This document shows, piece by piece, positions 23,201 through 33,959 of a DNA stretch of 64,000 nt. Every line of letters starts with the position of its first letter. The stretch's first letter is position 1. The position numbers were made by a program, and so were the translations under genes. The notes beneath the pieces were generated by a model. It saw only the letters and a program-made list of their open reading frames with translations. It was not told the DNA's origin and made no database searches. The DNA is from Wurfbainia villosa (taxonomy: Eukaryota > Streptophyta > Magnoliopsida > Zingiberales > Zingiberaceae), in assembly GCA_025175895.1 (NCBI GenBank), contig CM045991.1, positions 88,027,174 to 88,091,173 on the forward strand, written 5' to 3'.

Positions 23201-25554
23201 GGAGAGGAAAGGTTGGATAAGGTGGGCGGCAAGAAAATTGGGAATTAGTTCCTATATTTTTGGCTACCTCATCAATAACCAATTTTCTCCTAAGTTCTAT
23301 ATAAAGGAGCATGGGTTGGGCGGCAACTAAGTTTTTTGGATGGTTCATGATGGATGCTAAGGAAATTAGGGTTTTGCCTAGCATTACTTGGGCGGCAAGC
23401 AACCTCAAGGAAAAAACCCTAATTAGGGTTTTGGTTCCTTAGGTTGGGCGGCCAAGGTGGTGGAGCTAGAGGGGGCGGCAACCTATGGATGAGCTTGTCT
23501 TCTTCCTTGGAGGTGGCTAGCTCCTAGATCTCTCCTCTCCACCATGCTTAGGCGGCAAGACACCTATGGAGGAAACCCTAATTAGATTAGGGTTTGGCTC
23601 TTTGGATTAGGCTAGGTTTGGAAGTTATGGTTGGGCGGCAACTATAGGGAAGGGCTCATCTTCTTCCTTCTAAGGGTTGGCGGCCACTACCTTCTCTTCC
23701 TCTACCTTAGTGACAAGAAATCCAAAGGAAGCTTGGTTAGGGCTAGGGTTTGGAAGGTAAGGTAGGTGGCAACTATAGGGAAGTGTTCTTCTTCTTCCTA
23801 GGGTGTTGGCGGTTCTATCCTTTTCCTATACCTTTGGTGGTGCCCAACCTATTCATCTTTTCCCTTTGTTTTCCTCTTGGCCGTGCACTAGGAGCTAGGG
23901 TTTGTCCCTAGTCGGCTTGTAGTTGTTTCCATTATGTTCTCTCTATTCTTGGGGCCGGCGGCATCAATCCTTTGTGGATTGGTGGTTGGCTCAAGCAAGA
24001 AGGGAAAGAGAGTTCTTCATTCTTTGGATTGAAGAAGATCTAAGAAGCTTCAACTTGTGGAGGATCTTCGCCCACACGAAGTCTACAAGGAGGTTAGGAC
24101 ATACGATAGAAGATCAAGAGGTATAAAAGTTTTATAACTTTAATTTCAGATCTGAGCATGTTCTTATATATGATGATTATACATGTGTGTATATGAATAT
24201 ATATTGTATAATCATGGACCCCGAAGACAAACACAAAAACCGGCGATCCGTCCGTCGTCTCTTCCGCGGCTAACCGACTAGAAGAGTTGTGTTGCTTGAA
24301 CAACTAGTTTGTTCAAGCGATCGCTCGAGTCGTTAGCACGACGACGAATTGGTTGTGCTTAGGAAACTCATCCCATCCGGATTAGTTTTCATTAGTGAAA
24401 ATTTTAATCCGGGGACATGGGAGCCTATGAGCATTCCGAGAAATAGCACGGTTGCCAACATGCCGGACGAGGAGCGAATGGAGTGAGCCCAAAGGGAAGC
24501 ATACTTCTAGGGCATGAGACGTGAAGGATGGCATTGCGAAGCCGTGCGCTTGGCGCATCCGAGGGACGTAGGCCGAGGGAAGAGAGCTTCGGTGGGGAAC
24601 TCCATGAGGGATAAGGTGGACTTGGCCAAGTGGCTAAGACTGAGTGTCGGAGGCTCAAACATCGTTATGTTTGAGGTTTTAGCCGACATCGATCGACCGC
24701 ATAGGTGCCGATCGACCGCTTCTAGGTTGTATGGGTTTGACCAGTGTTCGACTGAACCAAGTCTTGCTGATCAATCGACTACCGAGGGAGGGCAATTGGG
24801 AAGATCCGATCGTTGGGAAGATTAGTCGGCCGAGGGATGGCAATGATCGATGACACCGCACGACGAGAATGGAGTCGAGCTTCGCCCGGCCTCGGATCGA
24901 TGGTTGATCGACCGATCGATGGGTGCCATCAGTCGACTGATGTGTGATCCGTTGGAACTTAACCAACGTGGATCTGGCCGTTGTGAGACAACGGCTACGG
25001 GATCAGTCGACTGATGGTGACGATCAGTCGACTGATGGGTGCAAAAATAGCTTGATGCAGGTTATAAATGGAGCACGAGTTGGAGGATTTCACCAAGCCT
25101 TTTGTGGAGCTATTGGAGGGGAATTGCTGCTGCATTCCAGTCCTTCAAGATCTATCTAAAGCAAGCAACAAGCAAAGTGATCAAAGCAATCGGTGAAAGT
25201 TTTCTTGTGTATTGTATTTGTGTATTTGCTTGTATTTCTATATTACTGTTGTAATTGCTTGTGAGAGGTTTCTCTACCTCCGACGTGTAGTCGAGAAGGA
25301 GTTTGAGTATTGCCGTGTGCATCTCTAGAGCTCGAGGAGCTCGCCCATGGAGTAGGAACCGTTCGGTTCCGAACCACGTATATCGTGTGTGTTTGCGTGT
25401 GCTTATTTGTTGTTAGTATTATTATTGTTTTATTGTTTCCGCTGCGCTAATGACAATCGTAGACAAGCAACGCAAGAAGAACGAACGAATTACGACATCC
25501 ATCGTACGAGGGCTATTCACCCCCCTCTAGTCGGCCAATCGATTCGACCCAATA

Positions 25555-25559
25555 GTAGG
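25555..25559 (+). repeat. Target duplication GTAGG, right of element C
   Basis: This exact copy of 16941-16945 marks the return to element B LTR sequence. Confidence 0.93.
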
Positions 25560-26468
25560 TTTGAGACTTGCTACCTCGGGTCTATTTAGGGATGCGCGCT
25601 ATTATGAAAAAGAAGTGGTACAATGCCGGGCACAAATATGTTGAGATTATGTTTACGTACCTATAATATATGTTTTCAAAAGCATCATGCATAGGTTACA
25701 CGATTTGATTGCCATGTTCACATGCTATGTTGATATGTCATATATGTGTTGCATGTTATGTCATGTTTATGTTGCTATGTTACATATGTTGTATGTTATG
25801 TTTGATTAAGTCATATATTTACATGATATGCTGCTATGTTATAGATGATACATGTTATGCTGCTATGTTATGGATGATACATGTTATGTTTACTTATGTT
25901 ACTTATGCTACATGTTAAGTTGCTTACGTCATGTATGTTACATGTTATGTTGCTTATATGTTATGAATGTTACATGCCATGATTAATGTCGATGTATGGT
26001 TTTTGTGAGTAGGACAGGATCTTACTAAGCCTATGTGCTTATAGTTTACTTTTCTCTCGTACTGCAGATAAGGGTAAGGGATGAATAAACTAAAGGGAGC
26101 AACAGGAGGGGCCAAATGTGTGTGGTAGTGGCATGGTGGAGAAGATCCGTTATGTCCTTATATATATGTTTCCCTATGATGATGACGTTTATGGATGTCC
26201 TTATTTATGTCTCCTTATGATGATGATGTTTATGAACTTTAACTAAGCACTAAGTATCTATATATGTTATGATGCATGCTCTATGTTAATAAGAAGAAGT
26301 AAGGAAGAAGTAAGAAGAAGTATATATATATGTCAATGCATGTATATGTTTTAAAAGAAAAAAAAATGTGTCTAAAGTCTTCCGCTGTAAGTAGTAAGAA
26401 GTGTATGTATGTACGGTCGCGTCACGCGCCGCCCCTCCGGACCCTTGGAAAGGGTGGGCGTGACAGGT

Positions 26469-26480
26469 TGGTATCAGAGT
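26469..26480 (+). other. Element B primer-binding site
   Basis: TGGTATCAGAGT begins three bases after the LTR end at 26465 and differs from the initiator-Met primer site at its last base. Confidence 0.88.
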
Positions 26481-27156
26481 GGATCTGCCTTTCCACTACA
26501 CACACATCAAGCTCCAAATCCTGCCGCTCCAAGTAAGAATTCTATGTCTACTCTAATTTTGTTAATTTTGTTCATGTATGATATGAGATGCCCTTAGCTT
26601 ATTTTGTTCATGTATGATATGAAATGTGTTAGCTTATTTTGTTTATGAAATGCCTTTAGCTTATTTTGTTCATGAATGATAAGAAATGTTTTTTTTAGCT
26701 TAAATATGCATGAATTCATGTAGGATAATCTTATGCTAGCCTAGCCTTTAGTTTAAGTAATGCATGAATATACCAATGATAACTTTATGCTAGCTTTAGT
26801 TTAATTATGCGTAGATAAACGATCGAAAAACTTATACTAGCTTCACAAGAAATACTTGTGATTTGGTCAAAGGTAGACAAGTTAGGTAAATCAAAATTGA
26901 TCAGCAAAAAAAAAATTGACGATGGTCAATTTAAATAATAACCCAAGTGTCGAATAGTTGTTAGTACAACTTGAATTCGGAATAAAAACTAGGGGAGTCG
27001 ATTGTTTAGTTGAACTCATCAACCAAAAACTCCTAAATTTACGAAGAATTGATTTTCGTAATTAATTGTGTAAGGTCTATGCTCATATAAATTGAATTAA
27101 GCCGGTTTCGTACTGGTTAGTCGGTTTTGTACTGACTTAATTTATTTCAATTTCAG
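26481..27156 (+). other. Element B leader
   Basis: The leader is AT-rich, noncoding and rich in TTAGCTTATTTTGTTCATG-like repeats at about 26560-26700. It ends at the gag-like frame. I see no protein signal. Confidence 0.5.
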
Positions 27157-27633
27157 ATGGCACGGATGATCACTACAATGACTCATCGTGATGTGTTACG
27201 AAACCAATTGAGGGAAGCTATTGAAGAGATAGTTTATAAACCTGATGGTGGGGTCATCGGACACATAAGAAGGCTCGATGGTCTTTTTAGGAGACTCGAG
27301 CAACAGGAGTTTCCGTTACTGGACAATTATCGGATATGGGCCTATGTACGCTCTTTGCCAAATGATTTCATGGTAGTTGCGCATCACGTATGGGGCCGCT
27401 ATGAAGGGCGAATAACATATGCTGAGTTGTGCTGGGAACTACTGGAGCACAAGGTTCAAGAGAATCCTGTAGTAGCTGGCCTCGAAAAGAATGAAGAGAG
27501 TTCTATAAACGGTCAACTTATTGGCCAGCCTGAGACTACCCTAGTGAGGCCAAGGAAGATAGGACTAAAAATAATTACAACTGCGCTAGGGTTTGTCCTA
27601 GTGGGAGTCGTAATGAACTATCTTCTCAAGTAG
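27157..27633 (+). CDS. Gag-like fragment of element B
   Basis: The 158-residue frame starts with ATG in the expected gag position after the leader. Residues 25-105 have the spacing of a retrotransposon Gag helical domain. They include GHIRRLDGLFRRLEQQEFP, an LPNDF turn and a final YAELCWELLEHK helix. That layout recalls copia-type (UBN2-like) Gag more than the gypsy retrotrans_gag domain. No zinc knuckle is present; the C-terminus runs into a short hydrophobic stretch and stops. It is probably a truncated or frameshifted Gag, and a function other than Gag cannot be excluded. Confidence 0.45.
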   Translation: MARMITTMTHRDVLRNQLREAIEEIVYKPDGGVIGHIRRLDGLFRRLEQQEFPLLDNYRIWAYVRSLPNDFMVVAHHVWGRYEGRITYAELCWELLEHKVQENPVVAGLEKNEESSINGQLIGQPETTLVRPRKIGLKIITTALGFVLVGVVMNYLLK

Positions 27634-28064
27634 TTTTGTTTAGATTAGAAATAAGGAATGTTATATGTTAACATTTTTTTTTCTTTCTTTTCTGAAAGTA
27701 TGAATAAGAAATGATAAGTTCGTTTCTTTTGAAACTAATGATTAGTTCATTGCATGGGATGTATATGGTATAGTTGATCAATGTCGGTTAGATTGGAACA
27801 TACGAATGATGAGTGGAAACAAAGTTGCCACTTGATTTTGTAAACCAATTCAAATTTACATTGAGTCAATCGACGATGTGACTCTATCGTGGGTGAAGAG
27901 ATTCAACCGACGCACATGCCTATGCAGTTGGTCGACGGAAGAGAAAGGGTCAGACTCATGCTGAAGATGCTCCGACCAGAAATAACTCTGAATGTGGCCG
28001 GCGGAGTTCATAGACTGCAGAGGAGCTGTTCAGTAGTGCCCAGATTACCGAGCATTACCTGAAC
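27634..28064 (+). other. Deletion junction in element B
   Basis: Protease, reverse transcriptase and most of RNase H should lie here but only about 430 bases remain. No catalytic motif is visible. Coding sequence resumes with an RNase H tail just before 28065. Confidence 0.6.
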
Positions 28065-29702
28065 ATGAGACAACGCAGATGGCTCGAGCTCGTCAAGGAT
28101 TATGACTGCGAGATCTTCTACCATCCGGGGAAAGCAAACAAGGTGGCTGATGCACTCAGCAGGAAGTCCTGCGCCACCTTGATGTCTCTATCAGTGTTAT
28201 CTCAGCCCTTAGAAAAGGAGATTATGCGTTACGGGGTTGAAATCATTTCCGGACAGCTCTCGACCATGACGATAGCACCGACGCTGTTCGATGATATACT
28301 GGAAAAAAAAGCCCGTGACCCAAGCATTCAGAGGATCAAGCAAGAGGTCTTAGAAGGAAAGGACGATAGGTTTCGTATCTCTGATAGTGGAGTACTCTAC
28401 CTCAGGGATCGCCTGTGTATTCCCGATGATCCAGAATTACGGAAGAAGATATTTGAGGAAGCTCACGGAACTCCTTATGTGATGCATCCTGGAACCACCA
28501 AGATGTACCAAGACCTGAAAAGAAAATTTTGGTGGTTCGGAATGAAAAGAGATGTCAAGACTTGCCTGACCTGCCAGAGGGTTAAAGCAGAACACCAGAG
28601 ACCTGGAGGAACACTACAGCCGATCCAGATTCCAGAATGGAAATGGGAAGACATTTCTATGGATTTCATCTCAGGATTGCCCAAGACAACAAATGGTTAT
28701 GATGCTATATGGGTAATTGTGGACAGATTGACGAAGTCCGCCCACTTCCTAGCAATCAAGATGACCTATTCGACGGAGCAACTGGCTCAGTTATATGCTA
28801 GGGAAATTATCAGACTACATGGAATTCCTAAGACCATCATTTCTGACAGAGATGGTCGCTTTATTTCCCATTTCTGGGAATGTGTTCAGAAGGCCCTAGG
28901 CACGAAGCTATTGTTCAGTACTGCCTTCCATCCCCAGACGGACGGACAGACCGAAAGAGTAAATCAAGTACTGGAGGATATGTTACGAGCTTGCGCCCTG
29001 GATTTCAAAGGTAGCTGGTGCCGATACTTATGTTTGGCAGAATTCGCCTACAACAATAGCTACCAAGCTACTATTGGGATGACACCCTACGAGGCTCTAT
29101 ACGGGAGGAAATGTAGATCTCCCATATGCTGGTACGAGGGTGGTGAAAAGAAGAGGATGGGACTCCAGACGGACTTCATCGACGACACCACCCGAGCTAT
29201 ACAGAACATCCGTCAGAGAATTGAAACTGCTCAGAGCCGACAAAAGAGCTATGCGGATATGCGGCGTAGACCGTTAGAATTCGAAGTCGGGGACCTGGTA
29301 TTCCTCAAAGTGGCCCCTATGAAGGGAGTGATGAGATTCGGAAGGAAGGGTAAACTGAGTCCACGCTACGTGGGACCGTATCCGATATTGCAGAGGGTTG
29401 GCAAGGTAGCTTACAAGCTGGAGCTGCCTCAAGAGATGTCGGCTATACACAACGTGTTCCATGTTTCTGTGCTCAAGAAATGCATTTCCAGTGCGGACCA
29501 AGTGATTGAGCCACAAACAGTACAAGTTCAAGAGGACCTGAGTATTGAAAGTCGGCCTATCCAGATACTAGACCGAGAAGTGAAGAGACTAAGGAACAAA
29601 GAGGTGCCCTTAGTAAAGGTCCTGTGGCAGAATCAACGGTACGAAGAAGCTACCTGGGAACGCGAGGAGGACATGAAGCAGAAGTACCCAGAATTGTTCT
29701 AA
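28065..29702 (+). CDS. RNase H tail, integrase and chromodomain of element B (intact frame)
   Basis: The 545-residue frame is uninterrupted. Residues 1-34 are the end of RNase H (HPGKANKVADALSRK). An integrase zinc finger uses His134, His141, Cys167 and Cys170. The core has Asp200, Asp261 (ISDRD) and Glu297 (TDGQTER), with D-35-E spacing, so the catalytic triad is complete. The region 397-460 is the usual C-terminal integrase segment (SYADMRRRPLE, KLSPRYVGPY). Residues 495-545 form a chromodomain-like end (EEATWEREED, YPELF) expected to guide insertion to marked chromatin. The ATG is only the first Met in the remaining frame; in a full element this is part of a Gag-Pol polyprotein. With reverse transcriptase missing, the element cannot transpose alone. 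Confidence 0.92.
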   Translation: MRQRRWLELVKDYDCEIFYHPGKANKVADALSRKSCATLMSLSVLSQPLEKEIMRYGVEIISGQLSTMTIAPTLFDDILEKKARDPSIQRIKQEVLEGKDDRFRISDSGVLYLRDRLCIPDDPELRKKIFEEAHGTPYVMHPGTTKMYQDLKRKFWWFGMKRDVKTCLTCQRVKAEHQRPGGTLQPIQIPEWKWEDISMDFISGLPKTTNGYDAIWVIVDRLTKSAHFLAIKMTYSTEQLAQLYAREIIRLHGIPKTIISDRDGRFISHFWECVQKALGTKLLFSTAFHPQTDGQTERVNQVLEDMLRACALDFKGSWCRYLCLAEFAYNNSYQATIGMTPYEALYGRKCRSPICWYEGGEKKRMGLQTDFIDDTTRAIQNIRQRIETAQSRQKSYADMRRRPLEFEVGDLVFLKVAPMKGVMRFGRKGKLSPRYVGPYPILQRVGKVAYKLELPQEMSAIHNVFHVSVLKKCISSADQVIEPQTVQVQEDLSIESRPIQILDREVKRLRNKEVPLVKVLWQNQRYEEATWEREEDMKQKYPELF

Positions 29703-29719
29703 GTTTCGAGGATGAAACT

Positions 29720-29738
29720 TTTAAAAGGTATGAAGGAT
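29720..29738 (+). other. Element B polypurine region
   Basis: The purine-rich AAAAGGTATGAAGGAT lies just before the 3' LTR. Upstream is TTTCGAGGATGAAAC, a block usual before the 3' LTR of Tekay-type elements. Confidence 0.7.
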
Positions 29739-32700
29739 TGTAACGCCCATAAAATTTCTAGCAATTTTACAAGAATTGTTGGCTTGATGATAATGGGCTT
29801 TATGTGAGCTTTTTCAAAAATAAAAGAAAATAAGCCAAAAGGGATGCAAGGCCTAGGAATTGAACCCCAAACCTCTAGAGATAGCCAAGCCCTATAGATG
29901 CATCCACTAACCAGAAGCCCAATAAGATTTTATCATTAGAGGAATAGGGGAAATTATGGTTAAGTGTAAGGGAGATCAAGGGACTCTTCAAGTGAATAAA
30001 TAGGGGGAATGAGGGGGCATGAGTTACAAAATTTATTTTCTCCTCTTCTTCCTCTTCCTCACCGAATCCTAGAGCTTCCCCCTCTCCATCCTTGGCCGAA
30101 CCCCATCCAAGCAAGAAGCAAGGCTAGGTTGCTTCCTTTAGGTTATTTTTCCAACCAAAAAGAAACGCGAAGGATGTAAGTATCCCTCACCTGCATACGA
30201 GTAGCTTTCGGTTGATTGTTTTGTGTAGAAATCCCTATGATATATTTGGTCAAGCTTAGTTTTGATGTTCCAAGGAAGTTCTATATCATGTTTTGTAAGA
30301 AGAAGATGATGTTAGGATGTAAAATGAATTAGGTTAAAAGATAACCCTAGAAACCCCTATGGACTATTCGGCCAACACATGTTTTTGGGTGTTTTATTGA
30401 AGTTCTATACCTTGTTTTACATGCATATGATGATGTTAGGATGTAGAATGAATTAGGTTAAAGGTTAACCCTAGGAACCTCTATGAACCATTCGGCCAAC
30501 ATGGGTTTCTTGGTGTTTTATTGAAGTTCTATATCTTGTTTTACATGCATATGATGATGTTGGGTTGTAGAATGAATTAGGTTAAAGACTAGCCCTAAAA
30601 GCCTTCATGAACCATTCGGCCACCCCCCTTGTATTGATGTTCCAATGAAGTTTTAATCCATGTTTTGTATGCATATGATGTTGTTAGTATGTTAATTGAA
30701 TTAGGTTAAATGTCTAGCCCTAAAAGCCTTCATGAACCATTCGGCCACCCCCCTTGTATTGATGTTCCAATGAAGTTTTAATCCATGTTTTGTATGCATA
30801 TGATGCTGTTAGTATGTTAATTGAATTAGGTTAAATGTCTAACCCTAAAAGCCCGTGAACCATTCGGCCACCCCCTTTATTTGATGATTCAATGAAGTTT
30901 TAATCCATGTTTTGTATGCATATGATGTTGTTAGTATGTTAATTGAATTAGGTTAAATGTCTAACCCTAAAAGCCCCTTGAACCATTCGGCCACCCCCTT
31001 TATTTTGATGATTCAATGAAGTTTTAATCCATGTTTTGTATGCATATGATGTTGTTAGTATGTTAATTGAATTAGGTTAAAAGTCTAACCCTAAAAGCCC
31101 CTTGAACCATTCGGCCACCCCTTTATTTTGAGGATTCAATGAAGTTTTAATTCATGTTTTGTATGCATATGATGTTGTTAGTATGTTAATTGGATTAGGT
31201 TTAAAGACTAACCCTAAAAACCCACATGAACCATTAGGCCAACCATTGTCCTTTAACATGCTCTAGGTTAGGTTAACATGTGTTTTATGTTTGGGTGAAT
31301 TCATGTTGACTTGTGATATTAAATGATGCTAGATGAAGATAACATGCTTTAGGTTAGTGTTTACTTACTCTTGATGTTTATGCCTTATGCCATGCCCTAT
31401 GTGTATGTGATATTTAAGATATGTTATGAAATGAAATACGATATGATTATGAAATGAAAAATGATATGTTCATGAAATGAATATGATATGATTATGAAAT
31501 GAAGTATGATGTGTTTATGAAATGAAATATGATATTTTCATGAAGTGAAATATGACATGTTATGAAATGAAGTATGATGTGTTTATGAAAGGAAAGATGA
31601 TATGTTCATGAAGTGAAATATGATATGTTATGAAATGAAGTATGCTATGTTTGCAAAATGAAATAAGCTATGTTATAATAAAAGCATATAAGTATTTTAC
31701 CTTCTGCATGACTTGTACCAAGACCTTAACAAGGTCCAAAGGGATGGGCTCCTAAGATGCCCTAGGTCGATGGAGTAAGACTCGGGCCTAGGATGGACCT
31801 CTATGTATGATTGCCCCTAGGTCGATGGACTAAGATTGGGCCTAGTACGGGATGGGCTCCAAGATGCCCTAGGTCGATGGAGTAAGACTCGGGCCTAGGA
31901 TGGGCTTGTACGCTATGACGGTTGCCCTAGGTCGACGGACTAAGATCGGGCCTAGTAACCTAGTAGGTTCGAGACTTGCTACCTCGGGTCTATTTAGGGA
32001 TGCGTGCTATTATGAAAAAGAAGTGGTACAATGCCGGGCCCAAATACGTTGAGATTATGTTTACGTACCTATAATATATGTTTTCAAAAGCATCCTGCAT
32101 AGGTTACACGATTTGATTGCCATGTTCACATGCTATGTTGATATGTCATATATGTGTTGCATGTTATGTCATGTTTATGTTGCTATGTTACATATGTTGT
32201 ATGTTATGTTTGATTAAGTCATATATTTACATGATATGCTGCTATGTTATAGATGATACATGTTATGCTGCTATGTTATGGATGATACATGTTATGTTTA
32301 CTTATGTTACTTATGCTACATGTTAAGTTGCTTACGTCATGTATGTTACATGTTATGTTGCTTATATGTTATGAATGTTACATGCCATGATTAATGTCGA
32401 TGTATGGTTTTTGTGAGTATGACAGGATCTTACTAAGCCTATGTGCTTATAGTTTACTTTTCCCTCATACTGCAGATAAGGGTAAGGGATGGATAAACTA
32501 AAGGGAGCAGTAGGAGGGGCCAAATGTGTGTGGTAGTGGCATGGTGGAGAAGATCCGTTATGTCCTTATATATATGTTTCCCTATGATGATGACGTTTAT
32601 GGATGTCCTTATTTATGTCTCCTTATGATGATGATGTTTATGAACTTTAACTAAGCACTAAGTATCTATATATGTTATGATGCATGCTCTATGTTAATAA

Positions 32701-32874
32701 GAAGAAGTAAGGAAGAAGTAACAAGAAGTACATATATATGTCAATGCATGTATATGTTTTAAAATAAAAAAAAAATGTGTCTAAATTCTTCCGCTGTAAG
32801 TAGTAAGAAGTGTATGTATGTACGGTCGCGTCACACGCCGCCCCTCCGGACCCTTGGAAAGGGCGGGCGTGACA
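29739..32874 (+). repeat. Element B 3' LTR (3136 bp)
   Basis: It begins TGTAACGCCC and ends GGGCGTGACA. It is uninterrupted and so gives the reference for the split 5' LTR. It contains the 121-125 bp array (about 30240-31235, nine units), the ATGAAATGAA array and the two-copy repeat. The frames at 29875-30114 (minus) and 32117-32326 (plus) recur in the other LTR and show no domain. Confidence 0.93.
30240..31235 (+). repeat. Tandem array of about 121-125 bp units in B 3' LTR
   Basis: Nine marks of the ATTCGGCC type occur from about 30247 to 31231, one more than in the 5' LTR. The extra unit is one of the CCCCTTTATTTTGATGATTC-type units near 30984. Confidence 0.88.
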
Positions 32875-33476
32875 TCATCATCGTTTGTTGTTCAGTTTAT
32901 TTAGTGTATGCATGCATGTATACTTGTTATGCTGATATATACCTGTTGTACGAGTAGATTAAACTGTTGAATGATATGTAATATTGATACATATATTTAC
33001 ATGTTCTATCTTATTACCTGCTGAGTTTTACTCACCACCACAGACCCTAGGTTTTTTTGTCGCCCAGGTAACAGGTAGAAGTCTTCGTGATGACTTAGAG
33101 CACTGCTGGCTGACATCTCATCTCATCTCTGAGACTCTGGTGGTCGTTTTGGGCTTTCTGCATGGGTGTAGTGTATTTGGAGTTTTCGTGATGTACTATT
33201 GTTGTTGTATCTTTCTTTCTGGTTTTGTTACGGTGGTTCTTAGTTTTAGTGTTAGTCATACTGGTATGCATGTGTGTGGGATTGTATTGTCATTGTGTTG
33301 TTTCCGCCGTGTATTAGTTGTATTTAGTTTGTTATGTTGTTGTGGTTTAGTTACATTTTTATATGTGTTATTGTTATTGTGGGCCTACGGGCCTTGTATT
33401 AACCCGAAATATTGCCACGTACAGGGGAGATGTCGTCCATTTGCTTTTCGGCACGACATGCTCTCGGGGCGTGATA

Positions 33477-33634
33477 GCCGACCCAATGGTTATTCACTAT
33501 TTTATTCACCCCGTGAATAACATGTACAGAATTTGTAAATATAATATAAACCAAAAACAAACCCCGTTATATACTTTTAAAAAACATATTGTATTAAAAT
33601 TTAAATATAGATATTCTAAAACTTGAATACTTAC
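33477..33634. other. CACTA noncoding sequence beside element A
   Basis: This short stretch lies between the A end and the exon at 33635. TTATTCAC at 33492 and GTGAATAA at about 33514 form an inverted repeat. It reads as intron or 3' sequence of the minus-strand gene. No coding is seen. Confidence 0.4.
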
Positions 33635-33959
33635 GAATCTCCACGCGGAGATATAAACTCTCTCGTATCTTCCCTCTCCACGAGTGATTGTTGTACCGGG
33701 GAAGATACATTAGCAGGTATATGTTGAGAATCAGAGGATCCTATAACTGGGGAAGAGGTGGAGGGCACATTTCCTGCAAGAGCATCAGAATGTGCGGGTG
33801 CTGAAGCAGAGGAAGACTGTGATCTTCCATCACTACTATGTTTATGATCGCCACGTCGAAACTAACAATCATGATTATTAGAAGAATATTACAGGAAAAA
33901 AAATACAGTTGCATATCGAATTATTAATAGAAAAAATATGAAAATATTACCATATTCAT
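33635..33959 (-). pseudogene. Second CACTA gene, first two exons (fragment)
   Basis: On the minus strand a three-codon start exon (ATGAATATG, 33959-33951) is followed by a GTAATA donor. After an intron, an acceptor TTAG leads into a frame from 33861 to 33635 that ends at a GTAAG donor. The frame codes for a Ser/Pro-rich, low-complexity segment starting FRRGDHKH. Its place directly downstream of the TNP2-type gene, in the same direction, fits the second (TNPA-like) gene of CACTA elements. The rest was displaced by element A. The exon model is by eye and the family call rests on position. Confidence 0.45.

Larger units (their letters stand above)
22031..24460 (+). mobile_element. Element D: solo LTR of a copia element (same family as E)
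   Basis: The 2430-bp sequence starts TGTTGGGATG and ends GTTGCCAACA. It is flanked by CGCCG (22026-22030) and TGCCG (24461-24465), a 5-bp duplication with one change. It matches the LTR of element E (36114-38019) from the first bases (TATACTGAAA, AAATAAGAATCACATGAT) to the AATCCGGGGACAT region near the end. No internal region or second LTR is present, so it is a solo LTR left by LTR-LTR recombination. Short GGCGGCAA-rich open frames inside are not genes. Confidence 0.88.
16946..25554 (+). mobile_element. Element C: gag-only LTR retrotransposon (TR-GAG type)
   Basis: It has the full architecture of an LTR element: LTR 16946-18393, primer site 18396-18407, one Gag frame, a 1.6 kb noncoding tail, a purine tract and a 3' LTR from 21625, with a perfect 5-bp target duplication. 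It is about 6.2 kb without the inserted solo LTR D. There is no protease, integrase, reverse transcriptase or RNase H anywhere inside. A second, diverged copy (J, 58896-64000) has the same design, so this is a family and not one deleted copy. It must borrow enzymes from an autonomous relative. The Gag type suggests a copia/SIRE-like source (inference). Confidence 0.9.
21625..25554 (+). repeat. Element C 3' LTR (split by solo LTR D)
   Basis: Pieces 21625-22030 and 24461-25554 align with the 5' LTR. The end reads TTCGACCCAATA, where the expected CA has become TA. The copy keeps fuller GCATTGCGAAGCCGTGCGC repeats (for example about 24529) than the 5' LTR. It also has duplicated palindromic ATCAGTCGACTGAT sites at about 25002-25036. 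Confidence 0.9.
14858..26465 (+). repeat. Element B 5' LTR (split by element C)
   Basis: The pieces 14858-16945 and 25560-26465 align with 29739-32874. The LTR ends GGGCGTGACA just before the primer site. Without C it is about 2.99 kb against 3.14 kb for the 3' copy; one missing tandem unit and a 10-base gap explain most of the difference. Open frames on the minus strand at 14984-15217 recur in the other LTR and I treat them as chance. Confidence 0.9.
14858..32874 (+). mobile_element. Element B: Tekay/Del-like chromovirus with internal deletion, nested in LTR of A
   Basis: Two nearly identical LTRs of about 3.0 and 3.1 kb flank a short internal region of 3.3 kb with a primer site at 26469 and a purine tract before 29739. 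The internal region keeps a gag-like frame and an intact integrase-chromodomain frame but lacks protease and most of reverse transcriptase. The near-identity of the LTRs suggests insertion later than A. The outer junctions lie in matching A sequence. The 5' LTR lacks about 10 bases (CGCCCATAAA) near its start and I cannot read a clean target duplication. Confidence 0.88.
1..33476 (+). mobile_element. Element A: Ty3/gypsy chromovirus-like LTR retrotransposon, 5' end outside window
   Basis: Two related LTR sequences flank a decayed internal region. The left LTR (1-7371, interrupted) ends in TGACA, followed by a primer site at 7379. The right LTR begins at 11791 after a purine tract and ends at 33476 in TGATA, a mutated CA end. 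Integrase and chromodomain remnants between 10650 and 11703 assign it to Ty3/gypsy chromoviruses, probably the long-LTR Tekay/Del group (inference). Later elements sit in both LTRs: a hAT in the left and element B in the right. The right flank is CACTA sequence, so A inserted into a CACTA transposon. Its left target duplication lies outside the window. Confidence 0.85.
11791..33476 (+). repeat. Element A 3' LTR (split by element B)
   Basis: The LTR runs 11791 to about 14857 and resumes at 32875-33476, about 3.65 kb without B. It begins TGTAAAATATC and ends GGGCGTGATA, where the expected CA is TA. A GC-rich stretch at 12000-12600 gives minus- and plus-strand open frames with no recognisable domain; it is probably the transcribed part of the LTR rather than a gene. 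The rest, 12600-13850, is noncoding. Confidence 0.85.

Noticed and set aside
25709..25918. Cys/Met/Tyr-rich open frame, repeated at 32117-32326
   Set aside because: It is translated from ATG/TATG-type low-complexity LTR repeats of B. Identity between copies reflects LTR duplication.
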